Assembly: GCA_914767715.1 (NCBI GenBank) | Contig: OU612067.1 | Location: 12,219,001 to 12,283,000 of the forward strand | Length of the DNA stretch: 64,000 nt | Direction: 5' to 3' | From: Membranipora membranacea | Taxonomy: Eukaryota; Bryozoa; Gymnolaemata; Cheilostomatida; Membraniporidae | In this document: piece after piece, positions 1-11,400 of the stretch | How positions within the stretch are numbered: position 1 is the stretch's first letter | Layout: every line of letters begins with the position of its first letter | Program-made: the position numbers and the translations under genes | Notes under the pieces: generated by a model | Told to the model about the DNA's origin: nothing | The model's database searches: none | What the model saw: the letters and a program-made list of their open reading frames with translations, nothing else

Positions 1-183
1 GTGAAACCCCCAAGTTAAATCAGAGAGCCCAAGATATTTAATTATATGTGTGTGCAGCTGTGTTATTATAGATCAATTTGTGATTTACTGTTAATTTTTA
101 CCACCTCCACACATCAACACGTTGTGTCTCATAAAGTTTACACATGTATTTTTCATAGGATTGGTTTGAATTTATTTATTTAT

Positions 184-243
184 TTATTGAGGTTTTCTAA
201 AAGTTTATAATTAAAGCAAATTAAAAATAACTTGTTGACCTCA
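184..243. repeat. 60-bp inverted repeat, left arm
   Basis: This block is the exact reverse complement of 2201-2260 (60 of 60 bases by eye). It starts TTATTGAGG and ends GACCTCA. It lies in the intron upstream of the first exon seen in the window. The pair could be the ends of a ~2.1-kb element or two opposed copies of one short MITE, because each block also has its own short TGAGGT/ACCTCA ends. Confidence 0.85.
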
Positions 244-372
244 ATGTGAGGATGAATCAGGATTATCATTGCTCAATTCCGCAAATCATCCTATTGAAAA
301 GAAATTCATTGTTTCATTCAATATCATCACGCTTTCTCCTGGCTGTTTATATCTACTTATGTATTTTACCAG

Positions 373-982
373 GTTCTGAGACTGCTATCCATCGGAGGGG
401 CAACCCTGCAGAAAGGTGTGGCCAACACCCTCGCAAAAGTTATGTCTGCACCATGTATGACGATGTTAAACATGTTGGGAGGAGGACCCAAGGGAAAGAA
501 AGCCTTCGCGACCAACAGGTTATATGGTGTGGTTCTAGGTGAGTCTCATCAAGTCACAGTGCTAACCGGTGTACATTTAGTAATTAGAATTAAAATTTGC
601 AATGCTCATGTGACGATTTTTTATGTGGGCTCAGGTTTGCCTTGATGATAATATCTCTGAACTCAGATTCATATTACGGATAGGAATGATTTATTAAATG
701 ATCTAGATTTAAAGACAATATTGCTTTTTTTCAGACAAAATCATTCTTGCTGGCTTGTAGTTTCAGTGCTAATGTAGTAAACTCGAAAATTATGTAATGA
801 TCAACATTACTAGCCTGTATACCCACAATACAGGGAAACAGTTTGTATCACCCATCTTGATGTGTTTAAATTGATCTCATGTTAAATACAGTGTCTATTA
901 TTATATTGTTTCAGATACACTCGTACAATATCACAAGGTGTCAGAGGCTGAGGTTTACGCGAAGGTTCAGTCTCATCTTTAA
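373..982 (+). CDS. last two exons of an unidentified gene with DUF4806-like C-terminus (5' end outside window)
   Basis: Two exons join in frame. Exon 373-538 follows an acceptor (ttttaccag) and ends at a GTGAGT donor. Exon 915-982 follows tttcag and ends in TAA at 980-982. The reading frame starts VLRLLSIGG and continues with GPKGKKAFATNRLYGVVL and DTLVQYHKVSEAEVY, ending QSHL. The G-x-KGK-x-AF plus LY-x-V pattern resembles from memory the C-terminal part of DUF4806 proteins, a poorly characterised and often repetitive invertebrate family. That match is weak and should be tested. An AATAAA lies about 30 nt past the stop, which fits a real terminal exon. Upstream exons must lie before base 1. 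The two exons sit between the arms of a perfect 60-bp inverted repeat, so a mobile passenger gene is possible. Confidence 0.6.
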
Positions 983-1011
983 AATGCGGAGGGGACATTA
1001 AAAAAGGTAAT

Positions 1012-1017
1012 AATAAA
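1012..1017 (+). terminator. AATAAA polyadenylation signal
   Basis: A canonical hexamer about 30 nt after the TAA at 980-982 supports that stop as the true gene end. Confidence 0.5.
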
Positions 1018-1246
1018 ATTTGCATAATGTTCAGAGTTGAATTGATAATTGAAAAATACAGGCTTTTTCTGTCACTAAACAGAATCTGCCACCACCTTAG
1101 CTCACCATTTTTTAGGGAACTCTTCCTGATTCCATATTAATTGTTTACCTTAAAAATAATATGTTATCTCATCTCATGACAGTATATGATGTTACATTGT
1201 TATTACCTTATTACTAGCCTGTCTTGATGAGCTTTGTTGTGTGTTT

Positions 1247-1263
1247 GGGGGGGGGGGGGGGGG
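1247..1263. repeat. poly-G tract
   Basis: A run of 17 G after GTGTGTTT in intergenic DNA; a simple repeat and potential G-quadruplex. No gene is visible around it. Confidence 0.9.
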
Positions 1264-2200
1264 CGAACAAAACTTGACAAGACTGTCTAGTTGTCACTAT
1301 ACCTAGCCTGACTTGACAATCTTTGTTCGAACAACGCTTGACTAGTCAGGCTATTACCATAACATACCTCTTGTCCCTCAATTTTGTCGTTCAACTCTGG
1401 ATCTGTATTTGCAGGCAGAGGCAAGAAAGAGCCTTAACTGAACACTGAACTAATCACTAATACACAGTCACAATCACTAGTCACAGTCACCGGGTAACTT
1501 TTTATAGATCTATTATATACTAATAAGTTTTACCAACCAATTTATTTTTAAAGTTATTTTTGCTTATTCATATCACAAATTTTACCAACATTTTATACAC
1601 ACTTTCATCGAATCTCCCCAAATACCTAGTCATTATTACTTTGTCTTTTTATTCCTTCCAGCGTCAAACTTTCTTTTTATCCCTATCCTGTATTAAAATA
1701 TTTTGACATTTTTGTGGGCTTGATATTAGCTTTTTTATTCAATCTCTGCAATATCTGACCATTTTTGTCTTTTCAGGTTCAGTCATTCATTTTTGTCCCT
1801 TTTGGATTAAAGTCTCAAACAAATTTTATTGAATCGCTCTCCTTATATATTTTATTTACTTATTGTAATACGTTCAACAAACTTTCAAAGTTGTATGTTA
1901 GTGCTTTTTATTTTGCCAATTAATTATATCCTCCATATCCTTGCTATTACACTTATACTATATTTTACTACATTTGTAACTAAATCAACCAAGCCTCATG
2001 AATCATTATCATTTAATCCCACATAATGTTGTTAACTTGTATTTTTGTTTGCCACTCTCTGTTTCTTCTTTTCTTTTTTCATCTTATTCATGCAATTTAT
2101 GATACCATGCTTTCATTATCCTACACACTATATAGTATGTAACACCCTACCACTTATATCTTTTTATTCAAGTCATTTTTTGTATCTATGTTAATGTGTA

Positions 2201-2260
2201 TGAGGTCAACAAGTTATTTTTAATTTGCTTTAATTATAAACTTTTAGAAAACCTCAATAA
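2201..2260. repeat. 60-bp inverted repeat, right arm
   Basis: Exact reverse complement of 184-243. It is followed directly by an A-rich run, while the left arm is preceded by a TTTA-rich run, so the outer flanks are also roughly complementary. Confidence 0.85.
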
Positions 2261-4816
2261 AAAAAAAAAAAATAAACCACTATTCCTAAATTTCAACTTG
2301 TCTTCTCCTGACATGGCCCGAATTCCAAATTTGTGAGAGGTGTTGTGTACATCAGCTGCCCCTCCCCCAACAACGATGATTGATGATTATGATATATGTC
2401 AAGGACATGGGTTTATCAATTAACATTATTAGGTTGGCTTCCAGAGAGTTAAGAAGCTTGGTTCACTATCAAACTGTTCTTCAGTCAGTCACTACCTTGT
2501 CACAATATTAATAACATTACACTTGATAACGGCTTATTAATGAGGCTTCCTAGAAGTATTATTTGGTGATGGTAGAGGTTGTTGAGAAGGTGCCATGCCT
2601 TGAGATTAACCCTGTTTAGAGGACTAGCAAACCTTTCATAGTGGTTGCCTGGTGGTATATCCAAATTCTGAGATACAGAGTTAGTTATTCCACTGGGCAA
2701 CCTCTTCCACCGGTCCATATGGCATACAATTGGCCACAGTGCTCAGCCTCTTCCGGTTACCTCTTTTAAACCTAGTTTAGACAAACATTTGCCGGCTGGG
2801 CACAATCACCCGCAAACTAACCACTGTAGCGAGGTAGTCTTCCTGATCAAAAGAGTGCCAGCATACAAACTCTCAAGCAAATGGGGACTCAAAAGCATAG
2901 CACTTTGCCAAAGTCCACTATTATCACCAACAAAACCCCAAACTTTGGCAAAGTAAACCTTTTAAAGTGTTAACTGACATATTGTGTTATGCTTTTCAGC
3001 CCCAAGGTGCCCATGCCCAAACATTTGTTGTGGATGATAGGAGCAATCTCCTACCACTCTAATTTTACTGATCTGTATGGCTAAGATAAGATAGATATAG
3101 AGTTGCAATAAAAAATAGTAGTGACTCAGTCCCACTACCAGTCTCACAAACTAAGATAAGTAAGTGAGTTAGTGAGATTGGGAGTGAGACACTGACTGAC
3201 AGGTTAGATTGTTTTGCCCATTATTAGGATGAATAAAAAAAGGTAGCTAAGAGAAAAAAGGGACTTGCTGGAAAACTGCCTCACCCATCTCTGTAAACGA
3301 CATGGTTGGGAGAATGCTTGAGTTATCAAAGAATTAAAGTTATTTGGAATTGTCTTGAATGACTGCCTGAACTGATCCCTACACTCTTCTCCACATTTAT
3401 GATCACCTGACCATAAAGTGGGCGGAGACTTAATTGGGAAAACCAATCAACTGACAATAAAAATTTATTTGTCTGGCCAAGTAAAATATCTGGATTTACC
3501 AATGTCAATTGGATTTCCCATGAATATTTTTATTATTAATATTTCTTACAGAGGCCGCGAATTTACCTAGTGACTCTCATTTTGAAATAATGAAAAAGGA
3601 AAAATATAAGTCAAAAATATAGAACAAATACCAAAAATTAGTCAGCTAACATACCTGTGCTGGTTTGTGGCTCAGGGTGAACTGGTTTAACATGTTTTAC
3701 CACTCCAGCTTTTATACCAGAAAAATGTTGAGAAAAGCTATTAATTACTTCAAGAAAAATGGTTATAAAGTATTCTCGAATAATCCAAAATCTGCTTTAA
3801 AACACGTGTTGTGCGGAGAAAAATTGCAAGCGGATTTTATTCGAGCTGAAAATGCAAGGTACCACTAGTTGCAGATGGTCAAGTAAATCCATAGAGTTAT
3901 TGATTAGTATTGTGAAACATGATGATTCGGACATAAAGTTAAACCATACAGGCGACCGCCCTGTCGACCAGAAAGGCGTATTAATGCGGTTTGGAAATGG
4001 ACTTTTCTGACAAATGAGCATGACAATTGGTGAAAACAAGAACAAAAACAAGAGCTAGCGAGGAGCAAAGGGTGAAACTTAGGTCAAAGAAAAACTTGGA
4101 AAAATTAGCTTGGGGTGAAAATTGTTTCAAATGAATTCTGCTGTCCATGATGTTTAAAGTTATGTTTACACAGACACGCGCTAAACCCTCGCCGGGGGGC
4201 CGTCGGGCGAGGGGCAAAAGTCTGGGGGGCTCAGACTAGCTAAACTCATACCCATCGGAAAGCCTGTTTTTTTATCAGTGAGGCAGAGGGGATCTTTCTA
4301 CGGCATATGGGTTGTACAGCACACTGCAGGCCTCCGGTATTTTAGACTTGTTTTGCAGCGACCTGGCTAGGATCATTGGTATGCAATTAATTACAAAATG
4401 AGACGTGGCCGGCGATTGGAATCGAGCTTGGACCTCATCGATCTCACAAGTTCTTACCCTGATCAATTTAAACGCATCCAACGCGACAATCAGGTAAATT
4501 TGTCCTCTGCAATTGCGACAGGCTAAATATTTTACTGGAAAGTGTATAAATAATGAAATGATTGACAAAATAATTTCTTATAACGAGATTGTATTTAGCT
4601 TTTTCTATATCTGGCTCCTATTAAGATCATTCATTATTGTCATGCAGGCTGATGACTCATACCTTGCTTACAGCTCAAACCTAAACTTTCCTTTCATGTG
4701 ATCAAAATAATGTTATCAAAACTTCCTTGATCAGATCTAGATAGCTTCACAACTAAGGGGAAGTCCCTACATGATACGCACTCAATAATGATACTCTGAA
4801 TTTAAGAAGAAGGATA
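2261..4816. other. intergenic stretch without a supportable gene
   Basis: Short reading frames occur on both strands, but none has paired splice sites or a recognisable domain. The longest plausible start (3728, MLRKAINYFKK, running to a possible donor near 3859) has no second exon that I can find. A dispersed repeat lies at 2694-2815. Confidence 0.5.
2694..2815. repeat. dispersed repeat, copy 1
   Basis: Shares blocks such as CCATATGGCATACAATTGG and CAGCCTCTTC, with similar spacing, with 38118-38240 in the same orientation. It may be the decayed 3' end of a retroelement; the family is not identified. Confidence 0.6.
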
Positions 4817-4819
4817 ACA

Positions 4820-4993
4820 CCCCCCCCCTCCTCTCCCCCCTACCCTCCCCCCTCCCCCCTCTCTCCCCCTCCTCTCCCCCCTCCTCTCCCCCCTCCTCTC
4901 CCCCCTCCTCTCCCCCTCCTCTCCCCCCTCCTCTCCCCCCTCCTCTCCCCCCCTCCTCTCCCTCCCTCCTCTCCCCCCCTCCTCTTCCCTCTT
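4820..4993. repeat. C/T-rich low-complexity tract
   Basis: About 170 bases of almost pure C and T, built from CCCCTCCTCT-like units. It is a purine/pyrimidine strand-asymmetric tract ~370 bp upstream of the gene A start codon. Confidence 0.9.
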
Positions 4994-5138
4994 ATTATGC
5001 CCGCTTCAGACTGTCTATTGTTTGCTGCTTACTTCACTTAACTGCAAATTTAAATATCCACTAACCTATGAATAGAAATGATAACAAATGAACAATGATA
5101 CACAATAGAGTAGAATATTTGCCTTCACAAGTGCCTGA

Positions 5139-5186
5139 AGTAAATCTAACCTCATTTGTGTGTATACCCTATTAACAAGGAAGTTA
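5139..5186 (+). promoter_or_regulatory. candidate promoter block shared by genes A and C
   Basis: AAGTAAATCTAAC at 5139 and TTAACAAGGAAGTTA at 5172 recur in the same order 170-200 bp upstream of the gene C start codon (46808, 46837). Surrounding DNA has diverged, so the blocks look constrained. The second block holds an ETS-type GGAAGT core. No TATA box is evident. Regulatory function is inferred from conservation only. Confidence 0.4.
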
Positions 5187-5359
5187 GCCAAGAATGGTTG
5201 TGTACTTGTATCAGAAAATCACAGCATTCACTTGTTTGATTTCTTCGTGATAACACTGTTTATAGCTGAATTCAAAGGCAGGGCAAAGTTTTGATTTCAA
5301 TGATAAGCATGCCCGTGTTTTTGTGTAAGAACTGACAGCTGTAGAACATTACTAAGAAG

Positions 5360-5417
5360 ATGGATACCCCCTCACGATTCTGGATCATCCCATTCTTCCT
5401 ACATGCCCTGTTAATAG
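5360..5417 (+). CDS. gene A exon 1: signal peptide
   Basis: ATG opens MDTPSRFWIIPFFLHALLI, a short polar start followed by a hydrophobic core, as in a secretion signal. It ends in phase 1 at a GTAAGT donor. Gene C has an equivalent first exon of the same phase, which supports this start. Confidence 0.8.
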
Positions 5418-8400
5418 GTAAGTATACTGTGTGCCAGGGTTTAATGATTGCATGAGATGTTGTGTTCTTCTTTTTGATATAAGTTAAGTTGCAAGGGACA
5501 ACCTGAAAATAATGATAAGAACTTGTGTATGTTCCCCAAAGAATGCTCACTTTGATGCACCATATGACAGGTCGGCCTAGTTAAGTTCATATAGTTTCAT
5601 CTTCATTGATTTGAAGGTTATTGTAATGTGGCTTGCCATTGTTGGCTTCACTTTTCTAGTTAACTAGGGTGAATGGCCCACAACAGACAAATCAGGTAGT
5701 TCACTCACTGATCCTGGTAAGGTTCAAACCACTGACCTTGCGATCATGAGTCTGCGGATGTAACTATTGAGATACCCCTTACTTCACTGGGATAAAAAAG
5801 CTCCGCACAACATAGAGGTTTAGACTGTTGTGATTATTTGACTTGCCTGAGTTTGAGATGTGTGATTTACTTGAGCCCTTTTAATTGTGATAGCTGATGT
5901 TGATATTGTGTTATGGGTAGATAGGACACAAGTTTGACCCAGTGAGAGGATGATGGCTATAGATGTGAATAATTGCGCTTTGATAGATATAAAATAGATA
6001 TAGATATAGATATGAAACTGACCAAACTTAGTTACTGATAAACCGTAGAAAAACTATCATGCTAGGGTTTATAATCTTTAACTAGTAAATAGTTTGGGGA
6101 GATAGAGGATAGAATAGAGATGTGTGGATTCGTTATGGTAGCTGAATACTTATTTTAACTTCTGCGCTCACCAGGGCTGTATCCATTGTTTTTAAAGTGG
6201 TAGGGCATGTCAAATCCGAATTCATAATCCAAACCGATGACACGCTTGGCCCCTCCAGGCAGTCATTAATTATGATAATTCCTAATGTGAATGAGTATTT
6301 ACTACAAATATGAGAATATTAGGGGTTCAAAATTGACCTGCTGAAAATGTTTTTGGACCGTGGCCCCCTGGTATTGCCTACTAGTACACCCCTGGTGGTC
6401 ACCTTTTGAATGCCAAAATCAATCAATTTAATAAAGGGATATTTCTGCAACAACATAGAAATACCAGCGACAGGATTAACAGATCACCATGGCTAATCTT
6501 TATAGTATTGTGTTAACATCCCCCCATACCTAACACCATCAATGACAGGGTATGTTATCAGCACTCTAAATGCAGACTTTTATGAACATTGTCGGTTTCT
6601 ATTGGTGTAAGAGTATATATATAATCTTTATTACTGAACCAATGATCATCTTCTAAAAATTAGAGGCGACCTTTAGAGGTTTCATCACAATATAAGTAAG
6701 GAAGGCAACCTGGGCATGAAAATAAAAACAGAAAAAAATTAATTCTTAGACTTTATAATTTACACATCCGGCATTGCTGTAACACATGAGTAAAGTGTTG
6801 CCTCTCAATTCAGTTCGTGAGCTGGTGTTGAGGCGCGTTGTATGTCTACTAGGTCTGCGAGCACTCGGTTGAGGTAGTAAATGATGCAGGCAGTGCCCAG
6901 GTGTCTTGATCTTGTCGATGTGTTGATGGCACATAGAGTCAATATATTCAGTATTTTCATTACTTCATTTTCGGCAAGCCAAATCCTTGAAGAAGAATTT
7001 GACACACATGTTTATTTGCATCAAGATTTAAGGCACTCATACTTCAGAATAGTTTTCCCATATAGTCAAGTGCTTCATTTTTTGGTGACACAGGTTGCAA
7101 TGGCCATATACAATATCGAAAATGTTTGACAGGAGAGTCTTATCTGTCCCCTACGGCATTGTTTACAAGCCTTGGTATATCAGTAGGAGGAATAAAATAA
7201 GGCAAATCTTTATGATAAGAACAGCCTTAATGCAAAGTATCGAAATGTTGCCATTCACCATGTTTCCATGTGCTTTTCAAGGTCGGCCTAGATCGAGCTG
7301 AGTTGTCACCTCTTGACTCGATCTCGAAATATGCAGTCATTCCAATGGTAGAGCTGAGATAAAAAAAAACATCAAAAGAATCTGCCGCCGCCGGGATTTG
7401 AACCCGGTCTCCCACGTTAGAGTCTCTGATGCTAAACGCTCGGCCACGCGAGTTCGACGTAGTGCGAGCAGAAATGTGCGAGCTGAACCTTCGAGCTTAG
7501 GGCGATCTCGGAGGCAGTTCCATAGCTCGAAGCTAAGGCTAATAGTCTCAGGTACTCCTGTACTAGTAAACAAGAATTTTTGTTTGTTTGTTTGTTTGTT
7601 TGTTTGTTTGTTTGTTTGTTTGTTTGTTTGTGTGTGTGTTTGTTTGTTTGTTATCTGCCCACTTTACGATAGCAATGAATTTGTGTGCAAAGCCACACCT
7701 GAAAATATGTGTTACACCAATTTTTAATGCCATTTGCGACATAATAATTGTTTTGTTCTGCATTATTTGTAGGTTGTCTGCTCTTCATAAGTGCAAGGAC
7801 AGTTCCAAATATTTTAAAAGAATTTTTTTACCCATCCCAGCCATGTTGTTTAAGAGAACTTCAAATACTGTCATGATTGGGACTGTCTCAGGAAACCGAT
7901 TTCAAAGTCGATGGCAAATTACAATATTCTAATACTTTCATGCTCCTAAGCTCGCTTTTGACGATTATCTTTCAGTTATATTTCTCTAATTATTTGTTTG
8001 AAAATTTCCTCATATTTTCTCACAATTTCAGGTTTATCACAAACAGTACCACAAAACGTGGCAGTCGGTAAATCAACAACAGCTCAGAAGGCTTCATCAG
8101 CACCAGCAGCTGCCAGTTATACTAAATGGGGAAACAAAGACAACCTTGTGGACGGATCACTCTCTGCTACAGTGAATAGTGGGCTCACTGAATGCTCTGG
8201 TTGTTTTGCGAGCGTCGCTATTGAGGGCCACTGGCAGCTCAACCTTGGAGACAAATACTTTGTGCCTTATGTTAAGATTATAGGAGTGACAGGTGAGATA
8301 ATTGTTTCATGGTTCCAGGAATTTATGGCAACAGCTTAGGCCAAGAAGCATTGTTTGGGCACAGGATTATGCAGGCTTTACTGTAAAACATGTTTCACAC

Positions 8401-11400
8401 CAACCACACAATATTTTAGAACTGACTTCAATCTGATTTACAGCAATTGTTTTAGTTGTCGCAGTTTTCTGCTCATGAGTAGCAATTTAGTGATGAGGCT
8501 TCTTTAAGAGCTACTAGAATAGACCCCTGTGTGAAAGTGTATTTTGCCATCCATCTACTAATTGCTGTACAAGCATACATTCAAAATATCGATCCTGTAA
8601 AAGTACCCTTGGAAGGTCTGTTCACATTGAAAAGCACAAATTAAACGATTCCTTTAAAGCTTGCAAGTCTGAAGAGTTGATCCTCCTCCATGTTCAATTC
8701 TCCTTTTCCTTTTCACTGCTAACATTCACCGCAGCTATCGTTCAAAACGTTCTTAGATGAAAACAATGGATGATGCTGATGTCATTCTGTAAGTCATTTC
8801 TAAAGATATTTGACCAGCATTTTCCTCTATGTTTTCAGGCTTCCATCACGATATTACTAATCTGAGTATAATTGTATCTGAGAATAGCGGAGGGAATGAT
8901 GAGGTCATACAGTACACAAGAGATCCAAACAACCGCATCACCCGTCATGACCTTCAGTATGTCAGATATGTACAATATGTGAGACTCAAGACAACCAGTA
9001 TTACTACTGGAATGCTTTTTGATGAGGTTGAGGTGTACGCATTCGGTGAGTTTTCAGCCCGAAATACAGATTCGGTTGAATTGACTCAATAGATTCCTGT
9101 TGTGGTGATTGAGTTGGGTTTTTTTCTGACTTAAAAAATATTGACATATCACATTCCACATCCTGAAACATGGGCAGCAAAATATTTCTCTGCCTTAGGG
9201 GCGCTTAAAGCAACCTTGAGGCCAACCGAACCCAAGTAATCGATGGACTGCAGTGGGATTTGAACCCTTCAACATTTCAATCCAGCTGAGCCACCTCTTA
9301 CTATCATGATTCTACTCACCCATCTTGATAAAGTGAAGTTATCAATGATATTTCAGTGATCAATATTAGTGATGGTAGTGCTAGTCACAAAGTATGCATT
9401 TCTTGTTTCATTTCTCTTAGGATACCTATGGCCTAGGGTTGACAACTCATAAGCATATGGTGTAATTCTCTCATTTATGTGGCGTTGCTGCAAAGTATAA
9501 GTTTGGCATGTTTTAAAATTGCCAGGATGTGTGCAGATTATAGCTTCAATGACTCTTCAGAATAAAAATAGTACACTCGCTTTATCTAGTGATGATACTG
9601 CTGTTTCCCTTTTATTGACTTCAATGAATTCATTAACTTTACACCATTTAATTTTCAGGCACTGCGCAGTTTATTCCTCGACAGCTCACTGCCTCCGGTA
9701 TAAGTACAAATGAAGTAAGACTAAACTGGAACTCCCCACAGACAGCTGCAGGGTATAACATAAGATACCAGGTGGGTATTGATTATCAAAGTATAATGGT
9801 TCCGATAATTGCTGAAATATATCAATCATGTAACAATTGGCTTTTTGTGAGAAAAAGCCTACCCAATTTAATGCACTGTCGGTAACATCATATAGTAGGT
9901 TTTCTGCTGGTTGATGGAAAAATTAAATATGGTAATCAAATCATTTGATGTGGTCATGAGAAAAAGTCTTACTGTTTTAGGGCATGTGGAAAATAAATTG
10001 TATCCTGAATGATACCAAATACTCATTTTTTAACAGTACAAATGTGGTGATAAAAGTTGGAGTTCTATACAGAGTGCTAACTCCCAAGTATCAACTACAG
10101 TAGATGGTTTAGGCGGTAGCTGGCGTCACACATGTTCTGTAAAGGTCCTAAAATCACCGAAGAATCCAATCTCAGCTTTTGGAAATACTTGGTGTGCAGG
10201 TACAAAAGTTTGTGTTACATAACGAAGCCTCTCCATTTAGTTATATAATTTACATTATTTCAGAGAACTACTATCTTTATCACAGTCTGGTACTACAGCA
10301 AACATGTGAATTTTAGCACAAATATCAACACAGTTTTTATTTTTCTACCGTAGCTGATGTTCGCCCACAACCAATATCTTTATCAGCTGGGACTCCGACA
10401 CAGCGTACTCATGCTGAGAGAGAAAGATGGAGATATGTCATCACATGGAGTGTAAGAATTTTCTCTGTACAAGATCACAATTAAAAAATTACAACATGAA
10501 TAAAAATTTTGACCTGTCTTTCAACAATATTTAGCATGCTACCCAACCAAGTATGGTTAGGAGAAATTGCAACACTGTCTGTTATGTAATTACAAGGCCT
10601 TACAAACATACCTCTTTAGATCAGATTTATCATCTTAAGCCTTAGGTCAAGAGGCTCATAAAAAACAGTAAATCATTTCTATCGCCCTGGTATTATATTC
10701 AAATTGTCTCACCTAATATTTCAAAACGCTCACCATAGGAATAATCTCCTTTATATAGTGTTTCTGGAGAATCTACTTATTACCATTTGTGGTATAGAGC
10801 TCATTGAGTGATACATCATCGCTCTGTTTTATTCTGATATTGCAGATGCCATCTGATTATATACTGGGATGCTTGACAAATGTAAATGGAAAATATCAAG
10901 TCAAAGTAGACGGTGAAGTTCGAGCAAATCAACCACACACAAGCTACACATATTACACTGATGGGAATGTGAATCTGGATATAAAGATACGGTCACGCAA
11001 CGAAGATGATCACCTCTCCTCTCCAGCTGAAAGTTCCTTTACGACACCAACAGGATTACGTGAGTTCTACACACCATCCCATCTGACAACTTAATTGGGT
11101 TATGAGAATAATGATAAATACCTATTCATCATCATCAATTTAGTAAAGAAGATGTTTTTAAGGTGTGATTTTAGTCTAGGGAAGACCAATTTCTTTTCTT
11201 TCATTTGTATCAATTGTCAATCGAACACAATTAAAAGTCTAAGACAACAATAATGTTATAATATATAAATGTATCTGTTTTCAAATTGTTGCCAGCAGTT
11301 TGGTTGTTACTATTCTTGACAGAGCTCACAAATTGTTTTTTCAGCACCACACGGTAAACCACTCAGTGTCTCCCTTACTGGTCCAACTACAAGTTGTATC

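Noticed and set aside
3665-3868. 67-codon frame, possible first exon starting MLRKAINYFKK
   Set aside because: No partner exon, signal peptide or domain; a GTACCA donor alone is not enough.
7398-7932. Overlapping long reading frames on both strands with CLFV/NKQT repeats
   Set aside because: They are read-through of the (TTTG)n microsatellite and a tRNA-like repeat, with no splice context.
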